DNA from: Sternotherus odoratus
Taxonomy: Eukaryota > Chordata > Testudines > Kinosternidae
Assembly: GCA_032164245.1 (NCBI GenBank)
Contig: JAVMKO010000001.1
Span: 252,163,644-252,227,643 of the forward strand
Direction: 5' to 3'
Length of the DNA stretch: 64,000 nt
Shown here: positions 22,907 to 32,819 of the stretch, one piece after another
How the letters are laid out: every line of letters starts with the position of its first letter
Position numbering within the stretch: the stretch's first letter is position 1
Notes under the pieces: model-generated
The model's database searches: none
What the model saw: the letters and a program-made list of their open reading frames with translations, nothing else
What the model was told of the DNA's origin: nothing
Made by a program: the position numbers and the translations under genes

Positions 22907-23165
22907 AATACGGCTAAACCACCCTGAACACGCCCGATCCCGTCTGATCTTGGAAGCTAAGCAGGGTCGGGCCTGGCTAGTACTTGGATGGGAGATCTCC
23001 TGGGAATACCAGGTGCTGTAGGCTTAACACCTGGCAGTAGGTATAAAATGCCTCCAACGACAGATGGAACGACGCATCGGTTGGAGTATACTCTAGTCGT
23101 ATCACTGGTTGTGTCCAGTCTAAGCGGATCCTGCCATAGTGCGGGAATAATGCTAGGAAAAACAC
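22907..23165 (+). mobile_element. 5S rRNA-headed retroposon (SINE3-like), copy 1, with 17-bp target duplication
   Basis: Positions 22909-23025 are homologous to vertebrate 5S rRNA over essentially its whole length (CCACCCTGAACACGCCCGAT, GGAAGCTAAGCAGGGTCGGG, TACTTGGATGGGAGA, AATACCAGGTGCTGTAGGCT). A body of about 140 bp follows that is not 5S. The unit is bracketed by a perfect direct repeat, ACAGCAGAATTTGACTA, at 22890-22906 and 23166-23182, so it was inserted as one piece by LINE-type retroposition. The A-box and C-box regions of the 5S internal promoter look preserved apart from single changes. I do not recognise the body. Confidence 0.85.
22909..23025 (+). pseudogene. 5S rRNA-like sequence (retroposon head)
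   Basis: Differences from the vertebrate 5S consensus include CGGCTAAACC for CGGCCATACC near the 5' end, TGATCTTGGAAG for TGATCTCGGAAG, CTGGCTAG for CTGGTTAG, and GATCTCC for GACCGCC. The first three recur in the copy at 44905, which argues for a retroposon family, not a ribosomal gene. It lies in no tandem array and has no T-run terminator directly after it. Confidence 0.85.
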
Positions 23166-23270
23166 ACAGCAGAATTTGACTAGCTGTTGGCCTTTTCAAA
23201 AAAATATAGTGACATACAATAATAAATGAAGAGGAATAAATAGAGGATACAAATTTCATTTTTACTTTTA

Positions 23271-23895
23271 CAGTAAAAGCTGGTTTTTTCCCCAGCATGT
23301 TGAGGGACTGGTGGGTGCAGGTAAGTGAAAAATGCCGGTTGACTAAGAGGGAGGGAGTTTGAGGGCAGGAAGGGGGTGCAGGATGTGGGCTGCGGGAGGG
23401 GGCTTGGAGCAGCAGGTTGGAGCACAGGAGGAAATGCAGGGTGCTTGGATCCAGGGGGTGTTCACCTCAGGTGGCTCCCTGCAAGCGGCAATCTCTCAGC
23501 TGCTCCTAGGCAGAGGAACCTTTGTAGGCGCTGCCCCCGCAGTTGCTGGCCAATGGGAGCTACAAAGCTAATGCTTGGGGTGTGGGCAGCATGTGGAGCT
23601 GCCTGCTGTGCCTACGCCTAGGAGCAGCCAGGACAGGTTGCTGCTTGTGAGGAGATGCCTGAGGTGAGCGCTCCTGGGATCAGGCACCTGGCACTCCCTC
23701 TCGTGCCCCAACCTGCTGCCCCATGCTGCCTCCTTCACCCAAACTCACTTCCAGAGCCCACACTCCATCCTGTGCCTCAAACCCCTGCCAGCTCTGTGCT
23801 AGCCGGACTATAAACCAGAATTTCAATGAAGATCAGAAATGTGGGTTTATAGAGCTGTCTGTTTGGTGAAGTGCTGGGTAAAACAGCTTTTGCTG
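23271..23895. mobile_element. Tigger-type MITE
   Basis: TIRs read CAGTAAAAGCTGGTTTTTTC at the left and, on the other strand, CAGCAAAAGCTGTTTTACCC at the right, with TA on both sides (23269-23270, 23896-23897). The interior is GC-rich, partly purine-rich and non-coding, with a hAT-like CCAATGGGAGCTACAAAGC piece near 23550. 625 bp. Confidence 0.83.
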
Positions 23896-23897
23896 TA

Positions 23898-24375
23898 CAA
23901 TGCCTTGCTGAATTTCTTCCCTTCAGCAGTACATCGTTACTATTTATTGATTTGGAGAACTTTCTCTAGTGTGTCTCAATATCTCATTTAAAATGCTTAT
24001 CATAAACCAGTTTTTGTCTGTCAGTGAACTAACAGGTGGTGCAAATAAAAAGATCAGCATTTTAATTAGATTTGAGATGATGTGACAAATGACTTCCTTG
24101 GGAAATCCAAAGGAAAGTCCCTTTGTGTTAATCTGTAGCTTTTTTTGGTTGTTTTGTCACTCTGTTACAAATTTACCATACAAACCTCATAGTCCAGGTA
24201 CAAAAGTAATTATCCTGACCGATATGCAACAGTAATAGCTCTACTCAATTTAGAAAACAACTTATCTACAGCATAATTCTATTGCTGTGCACTGTGTATT
24301 TAATTGGATAGCACAGTGGCTGAATTGATCTGTTTTGAAAGAGTCTGAGAAACAAAATGAAGATGTACATAATAA
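23898..24375. other. AT-rich stretch
   Basis: No recognisable features. Confidence 0.35.
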
Positions 24376-24608
24376 GGCCATGTCTACTTTTGTGTAGCTG
24401 AGTCATGCTGATGGAAGAGATCTCTCCCATCGACATAACCAGATCAAAGAGCGGCGGTAGCTACGTTGGCGGGAGAGCATCTCCCACTGACATAGTGCTG
24501 TGCATATCAGTGGGAATGCTGTCAAAAGTTTGTTGCTGAGGGGGGTGTTTTTCCACACCCCTGAGCGGCAAAAGTTTTGCCGACATAAGTGCTAGTGTAG
24601 ACATGACC
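24376..24608. mobile_element. Foldback MITE, family 2, copy 1
   Basis: Ends GGCCATGTCTAC and (other strand) GGTCATGTCTAC. The interior contains CTCCCATCGACATAACC, GGCGGTAGCTACGTTGGCGG and a hairpin GGGGTGTTTTTCCACACCCC. Flanks are TAA and TTA, so the duplication is not exact. A relative lies at 60180-60395. Confidence 0.7.
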
Positions 24609-24984
24609 TTAATAACAAGGCTCTTGGTGGAGATTTATTATTTTTGCTCCCTTTTCTGAGGTCTGCACTTTCCATGGATACGAATGTGTGTCCACTTGGA
24701 AGATTGAGGCCTGATGTTGGTTCTTACTAGTGTATTAATTTGAGTAAAAGAAATAAAACAGAGCTATAGTTCTTTCTGTGGTAATCTCTGGTAATCCCCT
24801 GGCCTACGGGGACACCATACTGTGAACCACTCTCACAGTACCAAGAGCTCCTAGGGATTGGCATGAAACCCAGTTATTCTCAATGGAAAACAATTCCCAT
24901 GCCAGAATAAATCTACTAGCAGGCATGTATGACTCTGTTCAGCTAGTGCAACCTCCTTACCTCAAAATTTCCTAGTCATATGTG
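24609..24984. other. Unannotated stretch
   Basis: Nothing recognised. Confidence 0.3.
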
Positions 24985-25075
24985 CAGTTTTGCAGATGAG
25001 AATGGCCCACGAAAGCTTATGCCCAAATACTTTTGTTAGTCTCTAAGGTACCACAAGTACTCCTCATTCTTTTTT
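24985..25075 (+). mobile_element. Penelope-like terminal fragment
   Basis: Contains GGCCCACGAAAGCTTATGCC, then TTTTGTTAGTCTCTAAGGTA and CCACAAGTACTCCT. This is the reverse complement of the termini at 31115, 37105 and 44160, so the orientation is opposite to those copies. Confidence 0.75.
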
Positions 25076-25626
25076 ACAGTTTTCAAAGTGTTGTGAATTA
25101 TACAAGAAAAATAACATGACTTCCTGTTTTGTTGAGACAGGAAATTAATATTCTTGTAGCTGGCAAGGGGAAAACGTCTAGAGCTACTTTAATTATTGTC
25201 CATTGCATTTTGCATAACCACCATTGAACGTAGTTTTTCTGGACTTAGAGTTAAAGGGCTTATATTTGGAAATGATCCAAGTATTGTTTTACTAATTCAT
25301 TAATATTTAAGCCATTTTCATCTTCTTGCCATGTGGTATTGTTCTGTATTTTAAAGTGTATTAAAAATTGACTTGTCAAGGTAAAAGTTGAATAAGACGT
25401 GCACTATGTTTTTAAAATTGCTGGGAGTAGATAAATTATCATATACTTAATTTACCAAGATACCAGAAATGCTGAAGAAAGTACCTAAAATCAGGTCTGT
25501 GATACGAGCTTTGTGGAGGAGGAGAGGCTGGTTGCATAGATGTCCTAAGGGCCTGCAGGAGAACAGTTCTGATAAGGTGTTTCATAGGGAGTGTGCGAGC
25601 GGGAAGCTCTGTTCTTGTGCGTTTAG
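25076..25626. other. Unannotated stretch
   Basis: AT-rich, then GC-richer after 25500. No features recognised. Confidence 0.3.
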
Positions 25627-25631
25627 GGAAG

Positions 25632-26094
25632 TGTGGCAGGGCAAGGGTAAAACCCCTGAGAATGCCCTGCCCCTGCAAGCTAAGCCCTGCTTGGGGATAG
25701 CAGGGCCAGGGGCCGATGCAGGGAGCAGCCTGCAAGAAGCCCAGCTGGAAGCCTTAATGAAGGCTAGCTCACAGCCCCTGGCTGGAGAGATTGAGCACAG
25801 CTGGGGCAGGGAGCAGAAAGGAGTAGAAAAGCCCTGACTCAGGGGAGGCTAGCCAGGCAGGAGGACAGGGGATACCTAGCTCTGTCTCTGCTGGGGGATA
25901 CAAGCCTCAAGGGGCCAGAGGACCTGGGGAGAGGTCTGTGAGGGGCCTGATATTGGGGACGTGGGGACTTTGAAGGCACTGTAAATAAAAGAGCACGGGT
26001 GAAGCACCAGAGAAGTGTCTACACGCCTTTCTTTGACCAGCCTAAGCACGGGGCACAGGGACAAGGGGAAGGAAGCCTGTGCCGCCCCGTGACA
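25632..26094 (+). mobile_element. Solo LTR with 5-bp target duplication
   Basis: 463 bp beginning TGTGGCAGGGCAAGGG and ending GCCCCGTGACA, with GGAAG immediately on both sides (25627-25631, 26095-26099). An AATAAA signal lies at 25984-25989, 105 bp before the end, as expected for an R/U5 boundary. No internal coding region, so it is a solo LTR from homologous recombination of an LTR retrotransposon or endogenous retrovirus. The family is not determined. The open frame 25469-25837 crosses the LTR edge and is not a gene. Confidence 0.8.
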
Positions 26095-26099
26095 GGAAG

Positions 26100-27185
26100 T
26101 TAGAAGTATTGATGTTACAGGGCATGCAAGAAGGCGGAACATCTTGTAGTATAGACAATTTATGCGCCGCTAGCAAAAAGTTTATCATGAGAACATTTCA
26201 GAGTCAGATGCGCTAGAAAACTATTTTAGCTCTGTAATAGCTCCTGTAAATCTAGTTTGTTTACTTTCATTAAAGAAAAAATGATAAGAAAAAGATTCCC
26301 AGACAAAATTGTTGAGAGTCAAGGATGCTTATTCTGGTTAATATAACTATAATGCAAACTAAATAACAGCATTACCACTTTTGAGAGGAGGAAAAAAAGG
26401 CATAAAATCTGGAACACAGAAGTTGCCTTGCCTTGCAGACAGTTGTCTGTCCCATCAGAATTAAGGTTTGAACACAGACCAGTACCAGATGCTTCCTAGG
26501 AAGGTTTAAGGAGCCCCTGTAGTGAATGATTAAGAAGTTTTTTTATTCTTAGCCAGACTCCCAATGTAAGTGTTAAGCCTTGGTGTGACAATGTAGATCA
26601 CTTAACCAAAAAATAAATACCTTTTTTTTATGCTTTCATCCTGTGTTCACATTCGTATATCTAATTCTTTTGCAACATGAGATAAGCTCTTGGTCTCATT
26701 TAAAGGATATGAAAGGTTTATATAAAAAAAATTACAGTAAATTGTGTTCTCCTCCTAAAGCTTAGGTGTTAATCGTCATATATTTTGCAAACGAGAAGTG
26801 TTCTAATAATGCTATAGTAATCCTGGCCCCAGTTTTTTTGTGCACTAGGGCTGCTTTGTGCCACTTTGGCACTCCAAAACATCTCTAAAGCAGGCTAATC
26901 TAGCACTGGGCATTCCCTCTGTGCAGTTCATATAACACTCTGCTTCACAGCTGGTAGAGTAGGGGACATGACTGGACATGGACAATGATGCTCTTGCATA
27001 TGGCTGGTTAAGTGGTCTGTCCCTCAGAGCTAGTATAGATGAAAACAATCTTCAAGCTGATATAAATTTATCCTGAAGACCTGCTCAGTGTGCAATATGG
27101 TGGAGGTGGCCCATCTCTGACGTAAAGAATCTTGCCCCTTAGTTCTTAAGTTCTTTGTGTGCAGTTATTGTTGTTATATTAGTAT
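26100..27185. other. AT-rich stretch, one possible LINE fragment
   Basis: 26430-26530 (ACCAGTACCAGATGCTTC and surroundings) may be a diverged relative of the LINE end at 5464. The rest is unrecognised. Confidence 0.3.
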
Positions 27186-27189
27186 GATT

Positions 27190-27375
27190 AGTATGCTAGT
27201 GTCTAGAGGCCCCAGTGAAGATCAGGGCCCCCAGTTGTGATAGGCACTGTACACATATGTAGCTGGTTCCTGTCCTACAGAATTTACAATCTCAATAGAT
27301 ATGCAGCAAAAGGATGGGAGGAGAAACAGAAGTGACTTGTTCGAGGCTACACAGCAGATCAGCAACAGTGATCTA
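27190..27375 (-). mobile_element. Old amniote SINE/MIR-like element
   Basis: Carries AGAGGCCCCAGTGAAGATCA, then TAGGCACTGTACACATATG, CAGAATTTACAATCTCAATA and GAAGTGACTTGTTCGAGGC. This is the reversed form of a widespread, ancient SINE whose last part matches the MIR layout. Diverged. Confidence 0.6.
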
Positions 27376-28024
27376 GTTTTGTATTGAAGTTATAGGTAAT
27401 AGTTGTTTTTTTCTATTCACTGATTTTTTGGAGTTTCACTATATTTGTTGTTTTAAGGCACTTTAAGTTGAAACTGGGTATGACATTGTCAACACAGATA
27501 TAAATTGTTTTAATGTGAATTTTCCTATGTGTAAATACTTAGAAATAATTGTTTTAAAGATTAAGCTTTTGTCCTTAAAACTTGCCAAAAGCATCTTAAA
27601 ATAATTTTTTGTATAGATGTAGAAGCGGTCAAATCCTTCTGCTGTATACTTTTTAAAGTTGGAATTACTAAAGTACTTAAGTTTAGAAATTAGCCAATTG
27701 GCATGTACAGTTGCTAGTTTTGATCATTTGCTTTTGTAAGACTCTTGCATACCCTGAAGTGAATGGTTAACTTTCTCACAAAGTTCTTATGAAAATGTCA
27801 CTATGACTCTACTATAATGCTCTCTTTTTAGTAAGCAAGAAGTGTCAGTGTGAATTTACAGGTATGAGATGAGGAAGGGCGAAACAGTGTCAGTTCAAAT
27901 TTGTGACAGCATCATCACAATCACTAGAATAATTTAACATTGGGCTGTATAAATACTGAAGAGTATATTGTAGAGGAAAAATGTGCATAGGGATCTACTT
28001 TCATTTGTGACACAACTTTTCTTC
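27376..28024. other. AT-rich stretch
   Basis: A 30-nt segment at 27832-27861 lies between acceptor- and donor-like signals (ctctctttttag / CAG|gtatga), too short to interpret. Nothing else seen. Confidence 0.3.
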
Positions 28025-28129
28025 ATCTAGTTCAGTGGTCGGCAACCTTTGAGAAGTGGTGTGCCGAGTCTTCATTAATTTAAGGTTTCGCTTGCCAGTA
28101 ATACATTTTACAGTTATAGGGGCCAGTGG

Positions 28130-28600
28130 AGGGAACCCCAGACTGGCAGCGTGTGAGGCAGATAGGAAGGGAGTGGGGAAGGCGATAGAGCAGATGGGAA
28201 TGGTTGTGAGGGGGCAAACATGATGCCAGAATAAGGGAGTGGGGGAGGCTGTGTGAGGAGCCAACAGGAAGTGGGGGTAAAAGGGAGAGGATGTAGGGGT
28301 GAGGTGGTGGAGGAGGTAGTGGGGCAGATGGGAAGGGAGACAGTGGGGGGGGGGGGTAGAAGGGAGTGAGGGAGGTAGTGGAGCAGACCGGAAGAGGGAG
28401 TTGAAGGGAGAGGGTGTCCGGGGCAGATGAGGTGGGGTGGGGCGCAGATGGGAATGGAAGATAGGGGGAGACAGTGGGGCAGACAGGAAGGTGGTGGAAG
28501 GGAGGCAGTATATGGGGTAGACAGAAAGGGAGTTGGACAGTGGTGTGGGGGGTAGACAGGAAGGGGTAAGGGAGTGGGGGCGTAAATGGAGTGGGGAGAG
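28130..28600 (+). repeat. Purine-rich minisatellite
   Basis: Degenerate units of about 30-50 bp such as GGGAGTGGGGGAGG ... CAGATGGGAAGG, repeated across about 470 bp with AGTGGGGCAGA(T/C) as the most constant part. Nearly all purine on the + strand, so triplex or slippage structures are plausible. Confidence 0.85.
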
Positions 28601-28799
28601 GTGGGCAGGGGGCTGCAAGGATTCGGGTGGGAGCGAGTGGCAGGTTTTCGGGGATGGGACGCTGCTGCTCATGTACAGGAGGACCTGGGGGTGCAGCTGA
28701 GCAAGGGAAGCAGGTTTCCCCTGGCCCCGAAGGGCTGGATCTGAAGTGGGGCCGAAAGGGCCGGCATTCTGGTGGGTTCCCCCCTGCTCCCTCCCTCTG

Positions 28800-28820
28800 C
28801 CCCCCCCCCCCCCCCCCCCC
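28800..28820. repeat. Run of 21 C
   Basis: Homopolymer within the hAT element. A similar tract is in the nested element at 32430. Confidence 0.97.
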
Positions 28821-29432
28821 GCGTTTTGGCGGCAGCGGGGCTGGGGAATCGCCGCTTTCCCTGCACCCGGCTCTGTACCGCTCTAACTCTGCACGCCCCA
28901 TCCCTGGGCACCGCACCGACACCCACCTATGGGGGGGTGGGCGGAGTGGGCGAGTGGGTTGCCCAGCAGCAGCACCCTCCAGTGCACTCCCCCTGTGACA
29001 TGGCACGGTGCCCGGTCTCTGTGAACCACATCGTCCCCTGCCCAGATGGCCCAGGTGAGGGCTTGGGTGGCAGCGGCAGGAGCCGCTGCCCCTGCTGCAC
29101 ATGCGCCTCTTCCTGCGTGGGAGGCAGCAGACAGTGCTGGTGATGTTCTGTCCTCCCACGGCCCCACCTCTGTACATCACCCTGCGCCCCCTCCTGGCCT
29201 CAGTCGGAGGTGCCCCAGGGCTTGATCCGGCAGGTGGGAGATTGGCTCCTGGTGGATAAGCAGGGTCAGGGCCGCACTCCCCAGGATAGAAGAGGGTGCG
29301 CCGCTGCCGGTCTGGGGTTCGGACGCTGGCTCCTGCCAGCCGGAGTCCCGGCCACCGCTGTGTGCCACTGAAAAACTGCTCACGTGCCACCTTTGGCACG
29401 CGTGCCACAGGTTGCCAACCCCTGATCTAGTT

Positions 29433-29689
29433 TTCACCTGTTTTTCTGTGTTCTATTTTATGATTTTTAGATAATTTTGACAATGATGCAAAACTTGATG
29501 ATACTGCGCGGGTCTGGGGAAAGAATACATCATGCAGAACTCGGCAGCTTGATTTGCTTCAGATCTTTCCCTAGCCAGTTTTGATACTTTGCAGGCAGAG
29601 CCACAGGGATAGGCAATTGGCAGGAAAGCTTAATAGGATTAAGGCATATATGCTAGCTGCATAAACGATGGCAAATTTCAAATATTTGA
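29433..29689 (+). other. Candidate host exon beginning at 29471, weak
   Basis: A strong acceptor (gtgttctattttatgatttttag) ends at 29470. Downstream, one frame is open for 33 codons and reads NFDNDAKLDDTARVWGKNTS before a TAG at 29572-29574. A second frame is also open to about 29586. No clear donor follows. The hAT element at 28033-29424 sits 38 bp upstream of this acceptor. A run this long is not significant alone. Confidence 0.18.
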
Positions 29690-29845
29690 ATAGAAAACAA
29701 TAGATTTTGAAACCAGAAGGGACCCCTTATGATCATCTTATCTGTCCTCCAGCATAACACAAGCCATAGAATTTCACTCAATAATTCCTGGAGCAAGTCC
29801 ATAACTTCTGGTTGAGATATTGGGGAAAATTCCATCTAACCTTTG
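29690..29845 (-). mobile_element. CR1 3'-end fragment
   Basis: Plus-strand text TGAAACCAGAAGGGACCCCT, TATGATCATCTTATCTGTCC and CATAGAATTTCACTCAATAA is the reversed CR1 3' UTR, a close relative of 53815-53920. Confidence 0.75.
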
Positions 29846-29949
29846 AAATTTTATTAGGGTGAGTAATTGAAATCACCAATTTTAATAATTTAAATAAAAA
29901 AGCAGGAAACATTCATTTAAATAATTGATTCTAATAGAGTTTTACATTT

Positions 29950-30092
29950 GTACCTTAGTCCTGCTGCCCAGAGTTTTGGTTTTTGCCCTGGGCCCCAGCA
30001 AGTCTAAGCCAGCCTTGGTGTCCCCATTAAAATGGGATAATGATCCACTTTGGAGTCCCGACTCACAGACTGGAAACCGTTAGTCTAGGGTA
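29950..30092. mobile_element. hAT remnant, right end only
   Basis: Ends with GGAGTCCCGACTCACAGACT, then GGAAACCGTTAG. This resembles the right end of Charlie-like elements (complement of a CAGTGGTTCTCAA-type TIR) but is mutated. Left end not found. Confidence 0.4.
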
Positions 30093-31080
30093 CAGATTGC
30101 ACAATATCTTCTACTTGCTGTAGACTGGATCTGTAGAGAAGATTCTCAAGAATGAAAGAAAATCTCAGGTATCTGTCTCAAAGGAGGAAAAAGAAATCCG
30201 TATGTCAGCTCTTTCCTATCTTATGTTGACGTCCGAGGTCAGTCTATTCAAAACACTTGCATCAGCAATTTTTTAAATACTTATTAATGCCAGGATCATT
30301 ATTGGTGCAAGACACTGCCCTTTAAGCTGAGTACATCTGTAGTGTTCACCAAACTCTTGACAGTACTGGGGTCAGCACTGAACTAGCGTACACCTAACAT
30401 ACATTTCCACTAATAACCTCCTCATAACATCCCCTTCAGGTTAGTGCTGTTAAGCACTAAAATTGAGTTAATTTTTGAAAATGTTGTGAGGAGCATTTGT
30501 GTCTTATATAAATTGCCTCATAAGATGCCTTGTGCATTGAAGTGGGTTTTTTCTTTGGTGCATGAGACATAATGTTCAGTTTTCAAGGTAGTTGCACCTG
30601 AAGGGAAGTGTTGGATATGAAGGGAGAAAAGAAAGAGGAGTCAAATATCTCTGACTTGTCATAAGCAGAGCTTTGATTCAGTGGTATGTGCAGTGTCCAG
30701 ACAGTGACACTATTTGTTGTTTCCTTTTAGAATTATCATTGATATGGAAGTGAATGAAGATGGGAAATAAATATAAAATTGGTTATAACACCCCACTATG
30801 CCCTCCTGCCAAAAGAAAACCATAGCAAAACCCTAAATCAATATTACAAGCCTGTGTTTTGTGGCTTGCCATACTGAATAACTACAGTGTAGAAAGAATT
30901 TCTGGATGATGATGATAATAGCTAAACTTAAAACTAACAGGTTTCGGTACATAATTAAATATCGTATCTAAGTTGACAGCAGTGCATATATTTAATTTAG
31001 GGAGAATGGATCTTACTTAATATCTGTCCAAGAAAGCAGAGGAAAAAGATAGGAATTGACCAGATAAACAATTGCTAAAA
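30093..31080. other. AT-rich stretch
   Basis: A good acceptor (tttgttgtttccttttag, ending 30730) precedes a 12-codon open run and a stop, with AATAAA at 30767-30772. This is suggestive of a terminal exon but is not evidence on its own. Nothing else recognised. Confidence 0.25.
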
Positions 31081-31084
31081 TCAG

Positions 31085-31250
31085 AGAGGTAGCCATGTTA
31101 GTCTGGAATTGCAGAAGTGACAGAGTCCTGTAGCACCTTAAACACTAAAGTATTGAAGCATAAGCTTTCGTGGGCTAATACCCACTTCGTCGGATGCGTG
31201 CAGTGGAAGTATCCAGGGGCAGGTAGCCCCTGAAAAAGCTGCTTTTTCGT
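31085..31250 (-). mobile_element. Penelope-like terminal fragment
   Basis: Contains CAGAGTCCTGTAGCACCTTA, AAGCATAAGCTTTCGTGGGC and ACCCACTTCGTCGGATGC, shared with the larger Penelope copies at 37105 and 44155, followed by GCAGTGGAAGTATCCAGGGG. No coding part retained. Confidence 0.8.
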
Positions 31251-31261
31251 TAACTAGGTGA

Positions 31262-31730
31262 AAATAGTAACACCAATAAGATATGTGGAAAATCCATACA
31301 AAATCAGGGAAGACTACAGTACTTAAAGTCCCTGAGAGACTTCATTTTAGGTACCATATAAGTGAGGCATAATTTTGTTATAAAAATCAATATCACTATG
31401 TAAGAGCACGTGATAAGATGTGATGTGAAAATTTGGAAGATTATTTTCCATTTGGGAAAGGGTGTGTGTAAAAAATCAAACAACCCGGGGAGGTAGTTTA
31501 TGCCTTAACTATTAAGCAACTGTGATCACTCCATAATATGCATTAATAGTAAAAACGAATATCTTATTTCAACGTAAGAGAATTCTTTTAAAAAGTCCAT
31601 AAAGGGAGTTGAGAATAAGAATTGAGTACAGAATGACTGTCTTGTTCTTAACTCTAGCATTGTAACTGTGGAGCTATAATAAATTCTTCCTCAGTTGATG
31701 TAAGAACCAGATATTCAAGAGGGATTCAGT

Positions 31731-31732
<2 letters not shown>
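31262..31732. other. AT-rich stretch
   Basis: No recognisable features. Confidence 0.3.
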
Positions 31733-31765
<33 letters not shown>

Positions 31766-31990
31766 GGAGATATACCAATCTCCTAGAACTGGAAAGACCT
31801 TGAAGGTCATCGAGTCCAGTCCCCTGCCTACACTAGCAGGATCCGCCTGCCTACACTAGCAGGATTGAGTACTGTCCCCTGACAGATTTTTTGCCCCAGA
31901 TCCCTAAATGGCCCCCTCAAGGATTGAACTCACAACCCTGGGTTTAGCAGGCCAATGCTCAAACCACTGAGCTATCCCCCCACCCCCCCC
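31733..31990 (-). mobile_element. tRNA-headed SINE with poly-A tail
   Basis: Read on the minus strand, the head (31990 to about 31920) begins GGGGGATAGCTCAGTGGTTT and has a B-box-like GGGTTGTGAGTTCAATCC, then GAGGGGGCCATTTAGGGATC. The tail is a run of 29 A (T at 31733-31761). A 21-25 bp piece containing CTGCCTACACTAGCAGGATC is duplicated in tandem near 31827-31866. It corresponds to the tRNA-Lys-derived SINEs described from turtles (Cry-type); the family name is from memory. Confidence 0.85.
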
Positions 31991-32109
31991 CCAAGTTGCG
32001 TGTCTTTGTCAAGTGAGAAAGGATGGTGCTGTGGTTAGGGCACTAGCCTGGGACTCAGTGACGCAGGTTCGGCCACAGACTTCCTTTGTAGCCTTGGACA
32101 AGTTATTTA

Positions 32110-32282
32110 GGGCTTGTCTATATAGAAAAGTGAGTGCATGGCGAGTTGGGGTGTAAATCTGTAGTAGCCTGCAGCACAATAACTGACTCTGTGGATCCAG
32201 CTACTGTGCACAATAAGTTCTGAAGTGTACTTTGATCTACTCTGCTTTGAAACACGCTAACTGTTCACCTCTGGACAAGCCC
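32110..32282. mobile_element. MITE inserted in the MIR-like SINE
   Basis: Inverted ends GGGCTTGTC at the left and GACAAGCCC at the right, with a middle that includes GTTGGGGTGTAAATCTGTAG. It separates the first and second pieces of the SINE. No clear duplication. Confidence 0.7.
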
Positions 32283-32295
32283 TCTGTTTCTTCAG

Positions 32296-32745
32296 GTATG
32301 TCTACACTGCAGATATTCCCTGACTTACGCAAGGCGTTCCATTCCGCAATGCCTTGCGCAAGTCAAATTTTGCGTAAGTCTGAAATGTATCTCTGACAGT
32401 TACGGGAAACACACATCTCCCCATTCTCCCCCCCCCCCCCCCCCCGTCTATTTCTAGCTTACAAAGCTTTTTCCATAAGCGTGGATTTGTGTAACTCAGA
32501 TTTCCATTTTCAGGGAGTGTCTGTATAGTAAAACACCCGTGGCTGGCCTGTATCAGCTGACTCAGGCTCGTGGGCTTGGGACTGCAAGGCTATAAAATTG
32601 TGTAGACACTCAGGCTGGAGCATGAGCTCTGAACGCACCCTACAGCCCAAACCCAAATGTCTACACAACAATTTTATAGTCCTGTAGCCAATGCCCACAA
32701 GCCTGAGTCAGTTGACATGGGCTAACCACAGGTGTTTGATTACAA
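32296..32745. mobile_element. Large palindromic MITE, itself interrupted
   Basis: Left end GTATGTCTACACTG (32296-32309). The two arms run from AAAACACCCGTGGCTGGCC (32529) and CAGCTGACTCAGGCTCGTGG to their mirror GTCAGTTGACATGGGC and ACCACAGGTGTTTG (ending near 32740), around a centre near 32640. Arms also share TATAAAATTGTGTAGACA / TGTCTACACAACAATTTTAT. The terminal right repeat is decayed. A Tigger-like insert occupies 32310-32523. Confidence 0.75.
32310..32523. mobile_element. Tigger-like insert inside the palindromic MITE
   Basis: Ends CAGATATTCCCTGACTTACG and (other strand) CAGACACTCCCTGAAAATGG; TA follows the right end (32524-32525) while the left flank is TG. The interior repeats the motif TTACGCAAGGCGTTCCATTC in inverted form and holds a run of about 17 C at 32430. 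Confidence 0.6.
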
Positions 32746-32819
32746 AACATATTGCAGGTCCCCCATTTGTAAAATGGTGATAATAGTACTTCCCTAAGTC
32801 ACAGGAGTTTGGTGAAGGT

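Larger units (their letters stand above)
28033..29424. mobile_element. Non-autonomous hAT element with GA minisatellite and GC-rich interior
   Basis: TIRs CAGTGGTCGGCAACCTTTG at the left and (other strand) CAGGGGTTGGCAACCTGTG at the right. They are flanked by a perfect 8-bp duplication ATCTAGTT (28025-28032, 29425-29432). Subterminal text (TGGTGTGCCGAGTCTTCATT at the left, CCACCTTTGGCACGCGTGCC at the right) is shared with the smaller relative at 38082-38383. The interior carries a purine-rich minisatellite, a run of 21 C and a GC-rich block. There is no transposase motif. Long open frames here reflect composition. Confidence 0.9.
32015..32815 (+). mobile_element. MIR-like SINE split by later insertions
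   Basis: Three separated pieces read in order as one MIR-like element: 32020-32109 (GGTGCTGTGGTTAGGGCACT ... CAGACTTCCTTTGTAGCC ... GGACAAGTTATTTAG), 32283-32295 (TCTGTTTCTTCAG) and 32757-32815 (TCCCCCATTTGTAAAATGGT ... AATAGTACTTCCCTAAGTCA). The order and strand are those of an intact element, so the material between them was inserted later. Confidence 0.75.

Noticed and set aside
25469..25837. 122-codon plus-strand frame
   Set aside because: It crosses the left edge and duplication of the solo LTR and has no motif.
27832..27861. 30-nt microexon between acceptor- and donor-like signals
   Set aside because: Such pairings are expected by chance in tens of kb of AT-rich sequence, and no second line of support was found.
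28600..29350. CpG island of a host promoter
   Set aside because: The GC-rich block lies wholly inside a hAT element with perfect ends and duplication. I see no ordered promoter motifs like those at 41004-41075.
28080..29408. 442-codon minus-strand open frame
   Set aside because: It spans a non-autonomous hAT element almost end to end, including the purine minisatellite (read as Pro/Leu/Ser repeats) and the C/G run (read as poly-Gly). Open frames overlap on both strands, so GC content and repeats explain it.
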